Positions 50,581-59,161 of a DNA stretch of 64,000 bases are shown piece after piece. The notes under the pieces were generated by a model that made no database searches, was not told where the DNA came from, and worked only from the letters and a program-made list of their open reading frames with translations. The DNA lies in contig CANNAM010000004.1 in assembly GCA_947502595.1 (NCBI GenBank), positions 62,001-126,000 of the forward strand. The letters run 5' to 3'. Origin of the DNA: an uncultured Marinicella sp. GTDB lineage: Bacteria; Pseudomonadota; Gammaproteobacteria; Xanthomonadales; Marinicellaceae. The position numbers and the translations under genes were made by a program. Position 1 is the first letter of the stretch. Every line of letters begins with the position of its first letter.

Positions 50581-51039
50581 ATGGACAATTATGATAAAAA
50601 AATTCTAAAAGCCCTGCAACAAAATGGGCGCATCACCAACAAAGATTTGGCTGAACAGGTGGCATTGTCGCAAGCACCTTGTTGGCGGCGGGTGGTGGCG
50701 CTGGAAAAGCAGGGCCTGATCAAAGGCTATACGGCCATTGTAGACCAGCATATGTTGGGTTTGAACTTAACCGCCTTTGCCCAAATATCGCTGGATAATC
50801 ACCACCCAGAAACCGTTGATTTGTTTGACCAAGGCATTCAGCAGTGGCCTGAAATTTTAGAATGTCATGCCACCAGCGGTGAATATGATTACCTGTTAAA
50901 AATCGTCACCCAAGACATGAACTCTTACAACCAGCTGATTTATGAAAAGATTTTACGCCTGCCTTCGATTCGCTCAGTGAACACCAGTTTTTCCATGCAA
51001 CAGAAAAAAAGAACCTCGCAATTACCCATTGGGGATTGA
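50581..51039 (+). CDS. Lrp/AsnC-family transcriptional regulator
   Basis: 152 residues from ATG 50581; the track's TTG at 50545 adds 12 residues not expected in the family. Helix-turn-helix 'DKKILKALQQNGRITNKDLAEQVALSQAPCWRRVVALEKQGLIKGYTA' at the N-terminus, RAM effector domain 'LTAFAQISLDNHHPETVDLF...CHATSGEYDYLLKIVTQDM'. Probably a BkdR-like regulator of the divergent dehydrogenase genes. No clear ribosome site. Confidence 0.88.
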   Translation: MDNYDKKILKALQQNGRITNKDLAEQVALSQAPCWRRVVALEKQGLIKGYTAIVDQHMLGLNLTAFAQISLDNHHPETVDLFDQGIQQWPEILECHATSGEYDYLLKIVTQDMNSYNQLIYEKILRLPSIRSVNTSFSMQQKKRTSQLPIGD

Positions 51040-51104
51040 GTTCAAGGTCAGCAATGCCAGTATATGCCGTATAGAGCCTTGTTTAAGCTGTTGTTATCAG
51101 TGGC

Positions 51105-52025
51105 TTAAATCGGTCCAACTTTGGGAACTTTGGCCTCGCCAGATTTGTGTTGTAACAAGAACGGCACAGATTTGAGCTGTAAACCGTCATTGACTTGTAC
51201 GGCGAAATGTAAATGAGGCCCGCTGGTGAACCCTGTGTTGCCTGATTGGGCAATTTTTTGTTGTGCTGTCACGCGTTGGCCTTTGGCTACGGTGACTGAC
51301 TCCAGTTGCAGGTGGGCATAGATTGCCATCGAGCCATCGTCATGTAAGATGCGGATGTAGTTACCGCGCTGTAGCTTTTTGACATCGATGCCGCCGTCAT
51401 AAAAATCCTCTGCAATGTCCATCACCACACCGCCGCGGGCTGCCAATACCGCGCTGCCTTCTGGCATAGCGATATCCAGCGCGTATTTGTTTTGCGCATC
51501 AAAATGGCTGAACTTCCCGCCAAACCCTTGGCTGATGATGTAATGTTTGTTGCCAACAAAAGGCAGCTTATAAACATGGTTGCCATTGTGCACTGCGCGT
51601 GGGTCGCCCAAGGTCGAGCTGATGTTGTATTGGAATGACCATGATTGGTATTTGTCGATGGGCTTAATGGTCGAAAGGTACAGCTCGCTGTTGGCAGGCA
51701 CCACATAGCTGGCTGGCCATGGCGGATTGGCGGTGACGTTATGACTGCGAGTGAACTCAATAAAGACCTCAACCGGACCGTGGTAGTAATTGACCGCATA
51801 AAATACCGGTGACTGCTTGGTGCCGCGATTGATGACTTTGACCTCGTACTCAAGGTCTTCAGGTCGCACTTGCCAACTTTCAAAAGTGTCAGTGTCCTTG
51901 GGTGGTTGATCAGAATAATGGGTGATGCCGTTTTCGTCCACATGCTTGTAGTATTTTTTGGCGGCAGATTGGTTGCTGGTGAGTAAGGCCAAAACAAGCC
52001 AGCCCATGAAGGTCGTTAGGTGCAT
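51105..52025 (-). CDS. Secreted M23-family peptidase with DUF4124-like N-terminus
   Basis: 306 residues with signal peptide 'FMGWLVLALLTSNQSAA'. 'KKYYKHVDENGITHYSDQPP' (~23-45) is the DUF4124 pattern. A beta-rich middle precedes the LytM/M23 domain (~165-290): 'HFDAQNKYALDIAMPEGSAVLAARGGVV' (first His/Asp ligands), 'IYAHLQLESVTVAKGQRVTAQQKIAQSGNTGFTSGPHLHFAVQ' (HLHF). It probably cleaves or remodels peptidoglycan cross-links in the periplasm. Convergent with the Lrp-type gene. Confidence 0.9.
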   Translation of the reverse strand: MHLTTFMGWLVLALLTSNQSAAKKYYKHVDENGITHYSDQPPKDTDTFESWQVRPEDLEYEVKVINRGTKQSPVFYAVNYYHGPVEVFIEFTRSHNVTANPPWPASYVVPANSELYLSTIKPIDKYQSWSFQYNISSTLGDPRAVHNGNHVYKLPFVGNKHYIISQGFGGKFSHFDAQNKYALDIAMPEGSAVLAARGGVVMDIAEDFYDGGIDVKKLQRGNYIRILHDDGSMAIYAHLQLESVTVAKGQRVTAQQKIAQSGNTGFTSGPHLHFAVQVNDGLQLKSVPFLLQHKSGEAKVPKVGPI

Positions 52026-52279
52026 GCCAAGAATGTACCAAACCTAACAAAGCATTTCAAGCCGAAATCTGCTTCACAGGATATGGGTCAATAAGTTGGG
52101 TTGGATAGAACAACGCTAAGCCCAACGATTATTTATAGCTTAAACGGTACTTAAAGGGGTGCGCATAATTTTTCTGGATTTATAGGTATGCTGTAATTGT
52201 AGATATGGTATTGGGCTTCGTGCCACTGCGCCAACCGACAGTTTATTGGGAGGGTGAATAAAAAGAAGTTGATGAATAA
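52026..52279. repeat. Intergenic region with GTTGGG/CCCAAC repeat-like sequences
   Basis: GTTGGG (52095-52100) pairs with CCCAAC (52121-52126), and ATTGGGCTTCGTGCCACTGCGCCAAC follows at about 52212-52237. Both resemble degenerate halves of the widespread 'GTTGGGCTTCG...CCCAACCTAC' intergenic repeats of proteobacteria (memory only). No gene is seen. A tRNA promoter would be on the other side, above 52366. Confidence 0.35.
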
Positions 52280-52366
52280 TGGTGCCCAGGAGAGGACTTG
52301 AACCTCCACGACCTTGCGGTCACCAGCACCTGAAGCTGGCGCGTCTACCAATTCCGCCACCTGGGC
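52280..52366 (-). tRNA. tRNA-Leu (anticodon CAG)
   Basis: Minus-strand cloverleaf of 87 bases including an encoded CCA end. Acceptor GCCCAGG/CCTGGGC, D arm with GGCGGAATTGGTAGAC, anticodon stem CCAGC/GCTGG with loop TTCAGGT (anticodon CAG), a long class II variable arm (GTGACCGCAAGGTCGT) and T arm GGAGGTTCAAGTCCTC. The long variable arm and the CAG anticodon identify leucine. The track ORF 52151-52390 is its chance translation. Confidence 0.97.
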
Positions 52367-52432
52367 AAGGTGGTTGGAGTGAGACATCACTCGATGGGGT
52401 ATTCTACTTGAATGATGCGCTAAAAAAAAGCT

Positions 52433-53179
52433 TTATGCGCTGTGTATTTTCCAAAGTTCCAGCATCGCAGTAATCATGGTTTTGGCTGGTTTGAGCCACT
52501 GCTCATGCAGGTCTTTGGGGTAGTGTGCGCTTAAATCTGCGCCACTGTGGTGTTCCATGATCAACCAGTCAAGTAATGGGTGGCCTTGGCCTGCGTATTC
52601 CCAGTCGATGATTTGGACCGGGGCATGACCCAAAAGATTGCTTGGGTTCAAATCAGAATGGTACAGGGTGGTGTTGGCTTGCCAAAAATTCAAAATTTCT
52701 AACCGCTCTATGGCTTGAATTAAGCGGCGTTTGAGTTCGACAGGAATGGCAGGAATGTGCTGTAGGTAATTTTTGATGCGCTGGTCTAAACGGCTGGGTA
52801 GGTGGTTGTAGGTGATTGCTTGGAATTGACTCAATGTTTGCTGCAATGCGCTGAGTTTACGGGGGTTTTTAAAATCATCTGGGTGCCAGGTTGTCGCTGT
52901 TGAGTAACGGCTGATCAGGTAACCCTCATCAGGGTTGATTGCAATCAGTTCTGGCATGATTTGCAATGCTGCTAACTGCTGCAGTATGTACATTTCCTGA
53001 TGGCGGTTGATGCCTAAGGTGGCTTGGTTGAAGCGCAGCACCCAAATGCCTTGTTTCGTGGTTACTTTAAAATTATGGTTGCTGCTGCCTGATTCAATGC
53101 GTTGCCAATTCAGCAAACCCGCGGCACGAATTTCGGGAATCGCCAGGATGCGATCAGGCCATGGATCTTTGCTGGACAT
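52433..53179 (-). CDS. Choline/thiamine kinase-like phosphotransferase
   Basis: 248 residues from ATG 53179 (the track start 53206 adds nine). APH/ChoK kinase fold: 'SGSSNHNFKVTTKQGIWVLRFNQ', Brenner motif 'LYHSDLNPSNLLGHAPVQIIDWEYAGQGHPLLDW' with catalytic Asp and the metal-binding Asn/Asp. Last gene of the TPP-riboswitch operon, overlapping the PnuT gene. In this context it most likely phosphorylates thiamine, like E. coli ThiK; choline/ethanolamine kinase is the alternative by sequence alone. Confidence 0.82.
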   Translation of the reverse strand: MSSKDPWPDRILAIPEIRAAGLLNWQRIESGSSNHNFKVTTKQGIWVLRFNQATLGINRHQEMYILQQLAALQIMPELIAINPDEGYLISRYSTATTWHPDDFKNPRKLSALQQTLSQFQAITYNHLPSRLDQRIKNYLQHIPAIPVELKRRLIQAIERLEILNFWQANTTLYHSDLNPSNLLGHAPVQIIDWEYAGQGHPLLDWLIMEHHSGADLSAHYPKDLHEQWLKPAKTMITAMLELWKIHSA

Positions 53180-53765
53180 AGTTTTTATTCCATTGGAGCC
53201 AGCCAAAGATGGCCATAATTAAATACACAGCAAACATCATTGCGGTCAGGTACAGTTCTTTGGTAAAGAATATATACACTGATATGCTGTTGATGACAAA
53301 CCAGTAATGCCAGTGTTGTAATACTTTGTGCGCTAACATAACAGTGGCCAATACCGCAAAACAAGTGGTGAAGGCATCTAAGTAAGGCATGGTGGCACCG
53401 TATTGGCTGGTGAGGTAGCCCAAAACAGGGACCGTCAAGCCGGTTAAGCTGATCAAAGTTAAATGCTTTTTCAATGACCAGCTGGTGATTTGTCGTTGGT
53501 CATGTTGGTTGTTGCTGTGTCGCCATTGGTACCAACCGTAAACAGCCATGATTAAATAATAAACATTCAATAAAGACTCAGATAACAGCGCCACACTGTG
53601 AAATAGATAGGTGTACAGTGCGGTGCTGATAAAGGCAAACAGCCAGCACCAAATGCTCTCGCGGATGGCCAGTAACAAATACATGATGGCGGTCATGACG
53701 GCAATGATTTCCAAGTTAGATTGGGCCTGCCAAGCCGCCATGATTTGCATCCAAATGTCATGCAT
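53154..53765 (-). CDS. pnuT: PnuC-family transporter, probably thiamine (PnuT)
   Basis: 203 residues, about seven membrane helices. PnuC-family marks: 'LAIRESIWCWLFAFISTALYTYLF', 'YYLIMAVYGWYQWRH', 'HYWFVINSISVYIFFTKELYLTAMMFAVYLIMAIFGWLQW', i.e. the repeated tryptophan motifs that line the substrate site. PnuC proteins move vitamins by facilitated diffusion with trapping by phosphorylation; a location in a TPP-riboswitch operon beside a kinase points to thiamine (PnuT) rather than nicotinamide riboside. Overlaps the YkoF-like gene by 8 bases and the kinase gene by 26. Confidence 0.88.
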   Translation of the reverse strand: MHDIWMQIMAAWQAQSNLEIIAVMTAIMYLLLAIRESIWCWLFAFISTALYTYLFHSVALLSESLLNVYYLIMAVYGWYQWRHSNNQHDQRQITSWSLKKHLTLISLTGLTVPVLGYLTSQYGATMPYLDAFTTCFAVLATVMLAHKVLQHWHYWFVINSISVYIFFTKELYLTAMMFAVYLIMAIFGWLQWNKNYVQQRSMA

Positions 53766-54012
53766 CAGGTGACAAGTCTCCTTGTAATACTTTCATCACA
53801 AAGGCTGCTTTGGGCGTGCCTTGATGGGTGCGTTGCATTTCAGTGTTCAGTATTTCGAACACCCTGGTGTAATCACCGAACACCTGTGTACTGAGGGTGT
53901 TGCCAATCACTTTCAACTCTGCATAACTGTTGAGCCGATCAATAAAGTCTTGGATCGGTGGGATGTAGTTTTGATCCAGTGGGTATAAACTGATTTCTAC
54001 AGAAACTTGCAT
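53758..54012 (-). CDS. YkoF/MTH1187-type thiamine-binding protein
   Basis: 84 residues, a single domain: 'VSVEISLYPLDQNYIPPIQDFIDRLN', 'GNTLSTQVFGDYTRVFEILNTEMQRTH', 'AAFVMKVLQGDL'. This is the ferredoxin-like fold of the YkoF HMP/thiamine-binding and MTH1187 families. No signal peptide, so it acts in the cytoplasm. AGGAG precedes the ATG. Second gene of the thiamine operon, 8 bases after the receptor gene. The precise role (carrier, sensor or chaperone for thiamine) is unknown. Confidence 0.83.
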   Translation of the reverse strand: MQVSVEISLYPLDQNYIPPIQDFIDRLNSYAELKVIGNTLSTQVFGDYTRVFEILNTEMQRTHQGTPKAAFVMKVLQGDLSPDA

Positions 54013-54020
54013 AGTGGCTC

Positions 54021-56117
54021 CTAAAATTCAAATTGTGCGGTTACACCGAAATGCTTGGGGTCGCCCAAATGTTTATACAGTGTATCAGCAAAGTCAGGTG
54101 GCTCGACACCAAAATAAAAACCCCTAACAGCATAGGTCTCATCCAACACATTACGGCCCCAGAGATAAACCGACCAACTGTCGGCTTGGTAGCCTGTCTT
54201 AAGATTCAAAATTTCACGGCTGTTGGCTTGTTGTTCATGTGAGTCAGAAAAGTAAAAACCGTCAGAGCCATGTAAATCTGCACGAGCGAACCAGCCAGTA
54301 TCGCCGATATAACTGAAGCCTATATTAAAAGTGTAATCTGGTGCATGGGCCTGCTTGCGGCCATTGTAGTTGGCATCAACTGTGACATAATCTGAGAAGG
54401 TTGCATTCAACAAACCCAGCGAACCATGGAGGTTCCAGTTGCGGTTGATTTGGTACAACCAATCGGCTTCTAAACCATAGTTTTTACCGCTGGCGGCATT
54501 GCCAGTGAAATAGGTATAAGTTAAGGGGTCAGTGGGGTCATCTTGGGTTGAGGTACTGACTTGCATGTCATCACGCTCTGAGTAAAAAGCACTGACATTA
54601 AGGCTCAAGCGATAATCCAATAACAAGGCTTTGATGCCCAGTTCTAAGTTCAACAAGAACTCAGGGTCATAAGCACGACGATCGGCAGATAAGCTGGGGC
54701 TTAAATTAAAACCGCCGGCTTTATAACCGCGAGATAAAGTGGCATAAATGTTTTTGCCGGTACGCAGTTCGTGGTTGATGGAAATTTGGCCACCAAGCAT
54801 GTCATCATCTGGAGATAAGTCCAAACCATTGTTGTCAGTGTAATCAGCGGACCTGCGTTCAAATCGCAAGCCTGTGGTTAGCACTGTAGAGGCATTGATG
54901 TGGGTGTCAAGCTGAGTGAACACCGCCAAAGTGTCGGCTTCAAATTGGCTGTTGAAAGCGCGGCTGACATCACCGTTATAAAAATCATCGGTGACATTGT
55001 CTTCATCCAACTGAGACAAGTAAAGGCCTGCCAACCAGTCAGTTGTGGCATTGAATAAACGAGACTCTGGCTTAGAGACCAGACGAAACTCTTGGCTTAA
55101 GTTGGTTCGTTCCCGGTCATTGTTTGAAGTGAAGTCATAAGGTGCATATTCGCCCCAGTAATTATCATTGCCCCAATCACCATCGAAAAAGTACTGAATT
55201 TTATTGTCGGTATAGCTGGTGATACTGATTAAATCAAAACCCGCCGCTGAGGAAAAAGTTTGCCTGACGCTGAAGCCCACTGAACGTTGGTCATCAATAC
55301 CTAAATCATCGCTGTGTGTGGTGTAGCTGTTTTCTGGGTTCCATTTATCGAAACCATTGTTGATGTCCACCAGCATCAGGGTTAAGTCGGCTTGCCAATC
55401 ATCACTCACGGCCCAATTGATTTTACCGCGCAACATCATCTCATCTAAGCTGTCAGTGTCATCGGCATTGAAAAAATCATTGCGGCGAAAACCATCACTG
55501 TTAAATTGGTGGGCGGCCAGTCTGAAGGCGGCGCGGTCGGAATCCCCCAAAGCGCCAGTGGCACTGAAGCCAGCTGCATAGGTGCCATATTCGCCCAAGG
55601 TGGTTTCGAGGGTATAAGCTGAGTCAAAGCTGGGGGCTTGGCTTTGCACATAGATCAGTCCGGCCAAAGCATTGGCGCCATAACGTGTGCCTTGTGGGCC
55701 ACGCAGAACATCCACTTGTTGAAGATCAAACAAGGTGGCAGCGCCGCCAATACCAGTAAAGTCCATGTCATCAATAATAAAGCCGACCGATGGATTGGGT
55801 GCGCCTTCGTACTGCGATCGTTCACCAATTCCGCGAATTTGAAAATAGCGTGGCCGACTGGTCGAACCTGACCAGTTTAAATTGGGTATTAAGCCCAGCA
55901 CATCCTGAAAATGTTGGGTACCAGCTTGGGATAAGGTGTCGCTGTCTAATACGGTGACAGAAGTGGCGATTTCGCGCACTGTGGTGTCTTGGCGTAAATC
56001 TGCGGTGACCGTTAAATCTGAAAGTTGTTCACTGTCATTGTTGTCTTGAGCAATAGTGGCACAAGATAAGCTCAGTAAGATTGGCAGCAATGCTGTTTTG
56101 GTGTGTGTGATTTTCAT
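54021..56117 (-). CDS. TonB-dependent outer-membrane receptor, thiamine-regulated
   Basis: 698 residues from ATG 56117 (GAGAGA upstream; the track start 56129 adds four residues). Signal peptide 'ALLPILLSLSCATIAQ', a TonB-box-like stretch 'DLTVTADLRQD', plug domain 'VREIATSVTVLDSDTLSQAG' to 'VDVLRGPQGTRYGANALAGLIYVQSQ', then the 22-strand barrel ending '...HFGVTAQFEF' with terminal Phe. It imports a scarce ligand with TonB energy. The TPP riboswitch directly upstream and the downstream genes indicate thiamine or a derivative (Omr1-type receptor, established concept; substrate inferred). Confidence 0.92.
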   Translation of the reverse strand: MKITHTKTALLPILLSLSCATIAQDNNDSEQLSDLTVTADLRQDTTVREIATSVTVLDSDTLSQAGTQHFQDVLGLIPNLNWSGSTSRPRYFQIRGIGERSQYEGAPNPSVGFIIDDMDFTGIGGAATLFDLQQVDVLRGPQGTRYGANALAGLIYVQSQAPSFDSAYTLETTLGEYGTYAAGFSATGALGDSDRAAFRLAAHQFNSDGFRRNDFFNADDTDSLDEMMLRGKINWAVSDDWQADLTLMLVDINNGFDKWNPENSYTTHSDDLGIDDQRSVGFSVRQTFSSAAGFDLISITSYTDNKIQYFFDGDWGNDNYWGEYAPYDFTSNNDRERTNLSQEFRLVSKPESRLFNATTDWLAGLYLSQLDEDNVTDDFYNGDVSRAFNSQFEADTLAVFTQLDTHINASTVLTTGLRFERRSADYTDNNGLDLSPDDDMLGGQISINHELRTGKNIYATLSRGYKAGGFNLSPSLSADRRAYDPEFLLNLELGIKALLLDYRLSLNVSAFYSERDDMQVSTSTQDDPTDPLTYTYFTGNAASGKNYGLEADWLYQINRNWNLHGSLGLLNATFSDYVTVDANYNGRKQAHAPDYTFNIGFSYIGDTGWFARADLHGSDGFYFSDSHEQQANSREILNLKTGYQADSWSVYLWGRNVLDETYAVRGFYFGVEPPDFADTLYKHLGDPKHFGVTAQFEF

Positions 56118-56179
56118 GGGATCTCTCATTAAATAAAGTAATAATTTGAGACCCGGTTTTGGCGTGTTGAAGTCAATTA

Positions 56180-56280
56180 CCCATTCCTACGCCGGTATTA
56201 ACCGGATCAGGTTCAAAGGGTTTGTCAAAATCTAATCTGACATCTCAGGCTGTGAATCCAGCCACCCCTCGGATGCGGCG
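56180..56280 (-). ncRNA. TPP riboswitch (THI element)
   Basis: Minus strand: GAGGGGTGGCTGGATTCACAGCCTGAGATG, a variable arm, then ACCCTTTGAACCTGATCCGGTTAATACCGGCGTAGGAATG. The conserved CUGAGA, ACCUGAUC and GCGUAGG segments and the P4/P5 arm CCGGTTAATACCGG are all present, which is diagnostic for the thiamine-pyrophosphate aptamer. P1 is CATCC/GGAATG. It ends about 60 bases before the receptor start. No clear terminator is visible between, so control of translation initiation is more likely than termination (inference). End points are approximate. Confidence 0.95.
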
Positions 56281-56495
56281 CATTCTATCACACCCAACAG
56301 GATGTTCAAATCAACTTGCGCATTAAGTGGTTGAAATTTGATGTTTGTAATTTTGCTTTGTGGCGGTACAAAGGATTGTAGTAATGGGGTTTGATTGGTT
56401 GGTGTGGCTGGGTAAAAAAATGCGATGGCATAAGTGCCGAATGGATAGAAGATCCAAACCCCTGGTCGGGGTTTGAACCTACTGAATTTATGTTG
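56281..56495. other. Spacer between the thiamine operon leader and the S9 peptidase gene
   Basis: It holds a perfect hairpin CAAACCCC (56455-56462)-TGGTC-GGGGTTTG (56468-56475), 20 bases beyond the stop of the minus-strand S9 peptidase gene. No T-run follows on either strand. It may help end or protect the peptidase mRNA. The promoter of the thiamine operon should lie near 56285-56340 on the minus strand but I cannot point to one. Confidence 0.35.
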
Positions 56496-58406
56496 TTACA
56501 AGGTTTCTTGCAACCAGCGAAAGAATTCTTGTTGCCAAACCAGGCCATTTTGTGGGCTGAGTACCCAATGGTTTTCTTCTGGAAAGTACAGAAAGCGACT
56601 CTTTAGCCCCAACAGTTGTGCGGCTTGGAAGGCTTGGATGCCTTGGCCAATCGGTACGCGGTAATCTTTACCACCGTGAATGACCAGCATTGGGGTGTCC
56701 CAATTGGCGACAAAGTTACTGGGGTTAAAGTCGGTATAACCTTGTTGTGCTGCTGCATTTTCTTGGTCCCAATAGGGGCCACCTAAGTCATGATTAACAA
56801 AGAACAGTTCTTCGGTGGTGCCGTACATACTGCGGAAATCAAACACCCCATCGTGAGCAATGAAAGTTTTGAAGCGTTGTTGATGGTGGCCGGCCAAATA
56901 AAATACCGAGTAACCACCAAAACTGGCACCGATGGCACCTAGACGGTCATTGTCAACATAAGGCTCTTTGGCCACATCATCGATCGCAGCCAAATAATCT
57001 TGCATGGCTTTTCCGCCCCAATCTTTACTGATGTCCGCATTCCACTCAACCCCATGGCCTGGCATGCCGCGACGATTGGGCGCCACCACAATATAGCCTT
57101 GAGAGGCCATTAATTGAAAATTCCAGCGATAAGAATAGAACTGTGACAGTGGTGACTGTGGGCCGCCTTGGGCGTATAACAAGGTGGGGTATTTTTGTTT
57201 TTCATCGAAGCCTGGTGGGTAAATGACCCACACCAACATTTGCTTGCCATCTTGGGTGGTCACATAACGTTGTTTTACTGTGGGCTTGTCAAGCGCTGCA
57301 AAAAAATCGTCATTCACTGTGGTCAAAGCCTGCAGTTTTTTGCTGTTTAAATCAAAGCCATAAATTTCTTTGGCGCTGTTCATGCTGTTGCGGGTGACCA
57401 GCAAACGGTCTGGTTTTGCGGCAACCAAACCGTTGACATCGAAAGGGCCTGCGGTGAGTTGCACGATGTCAGCCGGTTTTTCGCTGTTGGCTTTGAAATC
57501 AACTTGAAACAACTGAATGGTGCCTTTGGTGGGGGCAGTGAAGTAAATGCTTTGACCATCTGCACTCCAAATAAAGCTTTGTACTGTGCCATCCCAATGG
57601 GCTGTCAGGTTATTTTTGCTGCCATTTACCATCACCATCAAGTCATTTTTGTCGGCTTCATAGCCAGCTGTTTTCATGCTTAACCAAGCCAAATCACCGT
57701 TGGCCGAAAAGGCTGGGCTGGTGTCATAGCCAGGATTTTCAGCTGTCAGGTTGGTGGTTTTTTTGGACTTTAAGTTGTATTGGTAGATGTCGGTGTTGGT
57801 GCTGGTTACATATGCTGTGCCGGTTACTTTTTTACTGACATAGTAGATGTTTTCGCCTTTGGGGCCCCAAATATAGTCCTCATCACCACCAAACGGTGCT
57901 TGAGGTGAATAATAAGGTTGCTCTGCCATGATGTCTACTTTTTCTTCAGTATGCAAATCTTGGTAGAAAACATGGTTATAGCTGCCATCATTCCAAGTAT
58001 CCCAGTGGCGATAATCCAGTGAGTCAAATACGTAAGCGTCAGATTGCTTAAGATCAGGGTAGCGTTCGGTGCTGCGGGTGGCGTTCAGTGTAACCTTTTC
58101 ATGGAACAGTTTTTTTGTACCATCTGGAGAGATGTTTTTATCTTTGAGTACGCCCGCATAATGTTCAAGCAATTTGCTTGAGCCGCCATTAACGGGTACT
58201 TGGTAAACCTTTTTATCAAAACCATTGGCATCGATGTTGGGTGTGGTGACTTGGTATATGAGTTGTGAACCATCAACGGATAAACCCAGTGGTGCCACGC
58301 GTTTGACCTGCCAAAGTTTTTCTGGAGTCATGACCGAGGTTGCCAGCGCACTGTGACAAAGGAAAAGGCCGATAAAAGCCAGGGAAGAATATTTCAATTG
58401 CTGCAT
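56496..58406 (-). CDS. Periplasmic S9 family (prolyl oligopeptidase-like) serine peptidase
   Basis: 636 residues with signal peptide 'SSLAFIGLFLCHSALA'. Residues ~30-390 form WD40/PD40-like propeller blades ('SPDGTKKLFHEKVT', 'SADGQSIYFTAPT'); residues ~395-636 form the alpha/beta hydrolase: 'YAQGGPQSPLSQFYSYRWNFQLMASQGYIVVAPNRRG', nucleophile 'GASFGGYSVFYLAG', Asp/His in 'VIHGGKDYRVP' and 'EENHWVLSP'. Acylaminoacyl- or dipeptidyl-peptidase type activity on small peptides is expected. GAGAAA precedes the ATG. Monocistronic. Confidence 0.92.
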   Translation of the reverse strand: MQQLKYSSLAFIGLFLCHSALATSVMTPEKLWQVKRVAPLGLSVDGSQLIYQVTTPNIDANGFDKKVYQVPVNGGSSKLLEHYAGVLKDKNISPDGTKKLFHEKVTLNATRSTERYPDLKQSDAYVFDSLDYRHWDTWNDGSYNHVFYQDLHTEEKVDIMAEQPYYSPQAPFGGDEDYIWGPKGENIYYVSKKVTGTAYVTSTNTDIYQYNLKSKKTTNLTAENPGYDTSPAFSANGDLAWLSMKTAGYEADKNDLMVMVNGSKNNLTAHWDGTVQSFIWSADGQSIYFTAPTKGTIQLFQVDFKANSEKPADIVQLTAGPFDVNGLVAAKPDRLLVTRNSMNSAKEIYGFDLNSKKLQALTTVNDDFFAALDKPTVKQRYVTTQDGKQMLVWVIYPPGFDEKQKYPTLLYAQGGPQSPLSQFYSYRWNFQLMASQGYIVVAPNRRGMPGHGVEWNADISKDWGGKAMQDYLAAIDDVAKEPYVDNDRLGAIGASFGGYSVFYLAGHHQQRFKTFIAHDGVFDFRSMYGTTEELFFVNHDLGGPYWDQENAAAQQGYTDFNPSNFVANWDTPMLVIHGGKDYRVPIGQGIQAFQAAQLLGLKSRFLYFPEENHWVLSPQNGLVWQQEFFRWLQETL

Positions 58407-58565
58407 GATTGATTTCTCAAATGTTTAAACTGGGCTTAGATTACAGAATTACTGCTGTAATTGAAAGGGCAATAATTGAATTTATCCCACTTCAACAAGT
58501 CCAGCATTCAACTGGATGGTGAATTATAATTATCAGATCAAACTTTGAAAATATTCACCCGCAGC

Positions 58566-59087
58566 ATGAAAATCATTCAATTAATCAGACACGCCAAGTC
58601 CAGTTGGGAAGCAGCTCATTTGACCGATCAACAACGACCCCTAAACCACAAAGGTAGCAAAGATTGCGCAGTCATGGCCAGGGCATTACATGCGGCTGGG
58701 ATTAAATTACACCCTGTGTATTGCAGCACCGCTCAGCGTGCACAATTGACCATTCAAGGCATCGCTGAACATTGGCCAGCTGCGTCACTTGGGTGTTCAG
58801 CTGTGCCGCTTAATTGGCAACTGTCAGATGCTTTGTACACTTTTTCAAGCACCCAGCTTTGGCAATTCATTCATGCTTTAGATGATGAAATTGATGAAGT
58901 TTGTTTGGTAGGTCACAATCCGGCTTTCACTGACCTCATTAATACGTCACAATCCAAGCCTGAGCACTTGGCTAATTTCCCCACTTGTGGTTTTGCCGAA
59001 TTGACTTTTGCTGCTGCAACTTGGGACCAGCTATGTCCAGGCGGTGCACAGCTGGTGCAGTTTTTTAAACCCAAGATGTTTCGATAG
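58566..59087 (+). CDS. sixA: SixA-like phosphohistidine phosphatase (histidine phosphatase family)
   Basis: 173 residues from ATG 58566; the track's TTG at 58545 adds seven. 'IQLIRHAKSSW' is the catalytic RHG-type motif (RHA), 'DQQRPLNHKGSKDCAVMARAL' follows, and 'VCLVGHNPAFTDLI' carries the second His. Short RHAKSSW proteins are of the SixA type, which dephosphorylates HPt or NPr phosphohistidines. No phosphorelay gene lies next to it. Confidence 0.88.
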   Translation: MKIIQLIRHAKSSWEAAHLTDQQRPLNHKGSKDCAVMARALHAAGIKLHPVYCSTAQRAQLTIQGIAEHWPAASLGCSAVPLNWQLSDALYTFSSTQLWQFIHALDDEIDEVCLVGHNPAFTDLINTSQSKPEHLANFPTCGFAELTFAAATWDQLCPGGAQLVQFFKPKMFR

Positions 59088-59161
59088 ACTTAAAGCGCCG
59101 CTGTTTGATGCATTGGCTTATGCTATTATCTTGATAACGTGTATTCAAAAGACAGGTACAG

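Noticed and set aside
52151-52390. 79-codon minus-strand ORF
   Set aside because: It runs through the tRNA-Leu gene on the same strand; such ORFs are artefacts of tRNA sequence.
56391-56606. 71-codon plus-strand ORF across the end of the S9 peptidase gene
   Set aside because: Overlaps the coding end of a strongly supported gene and a hairpin; no homology recognised.
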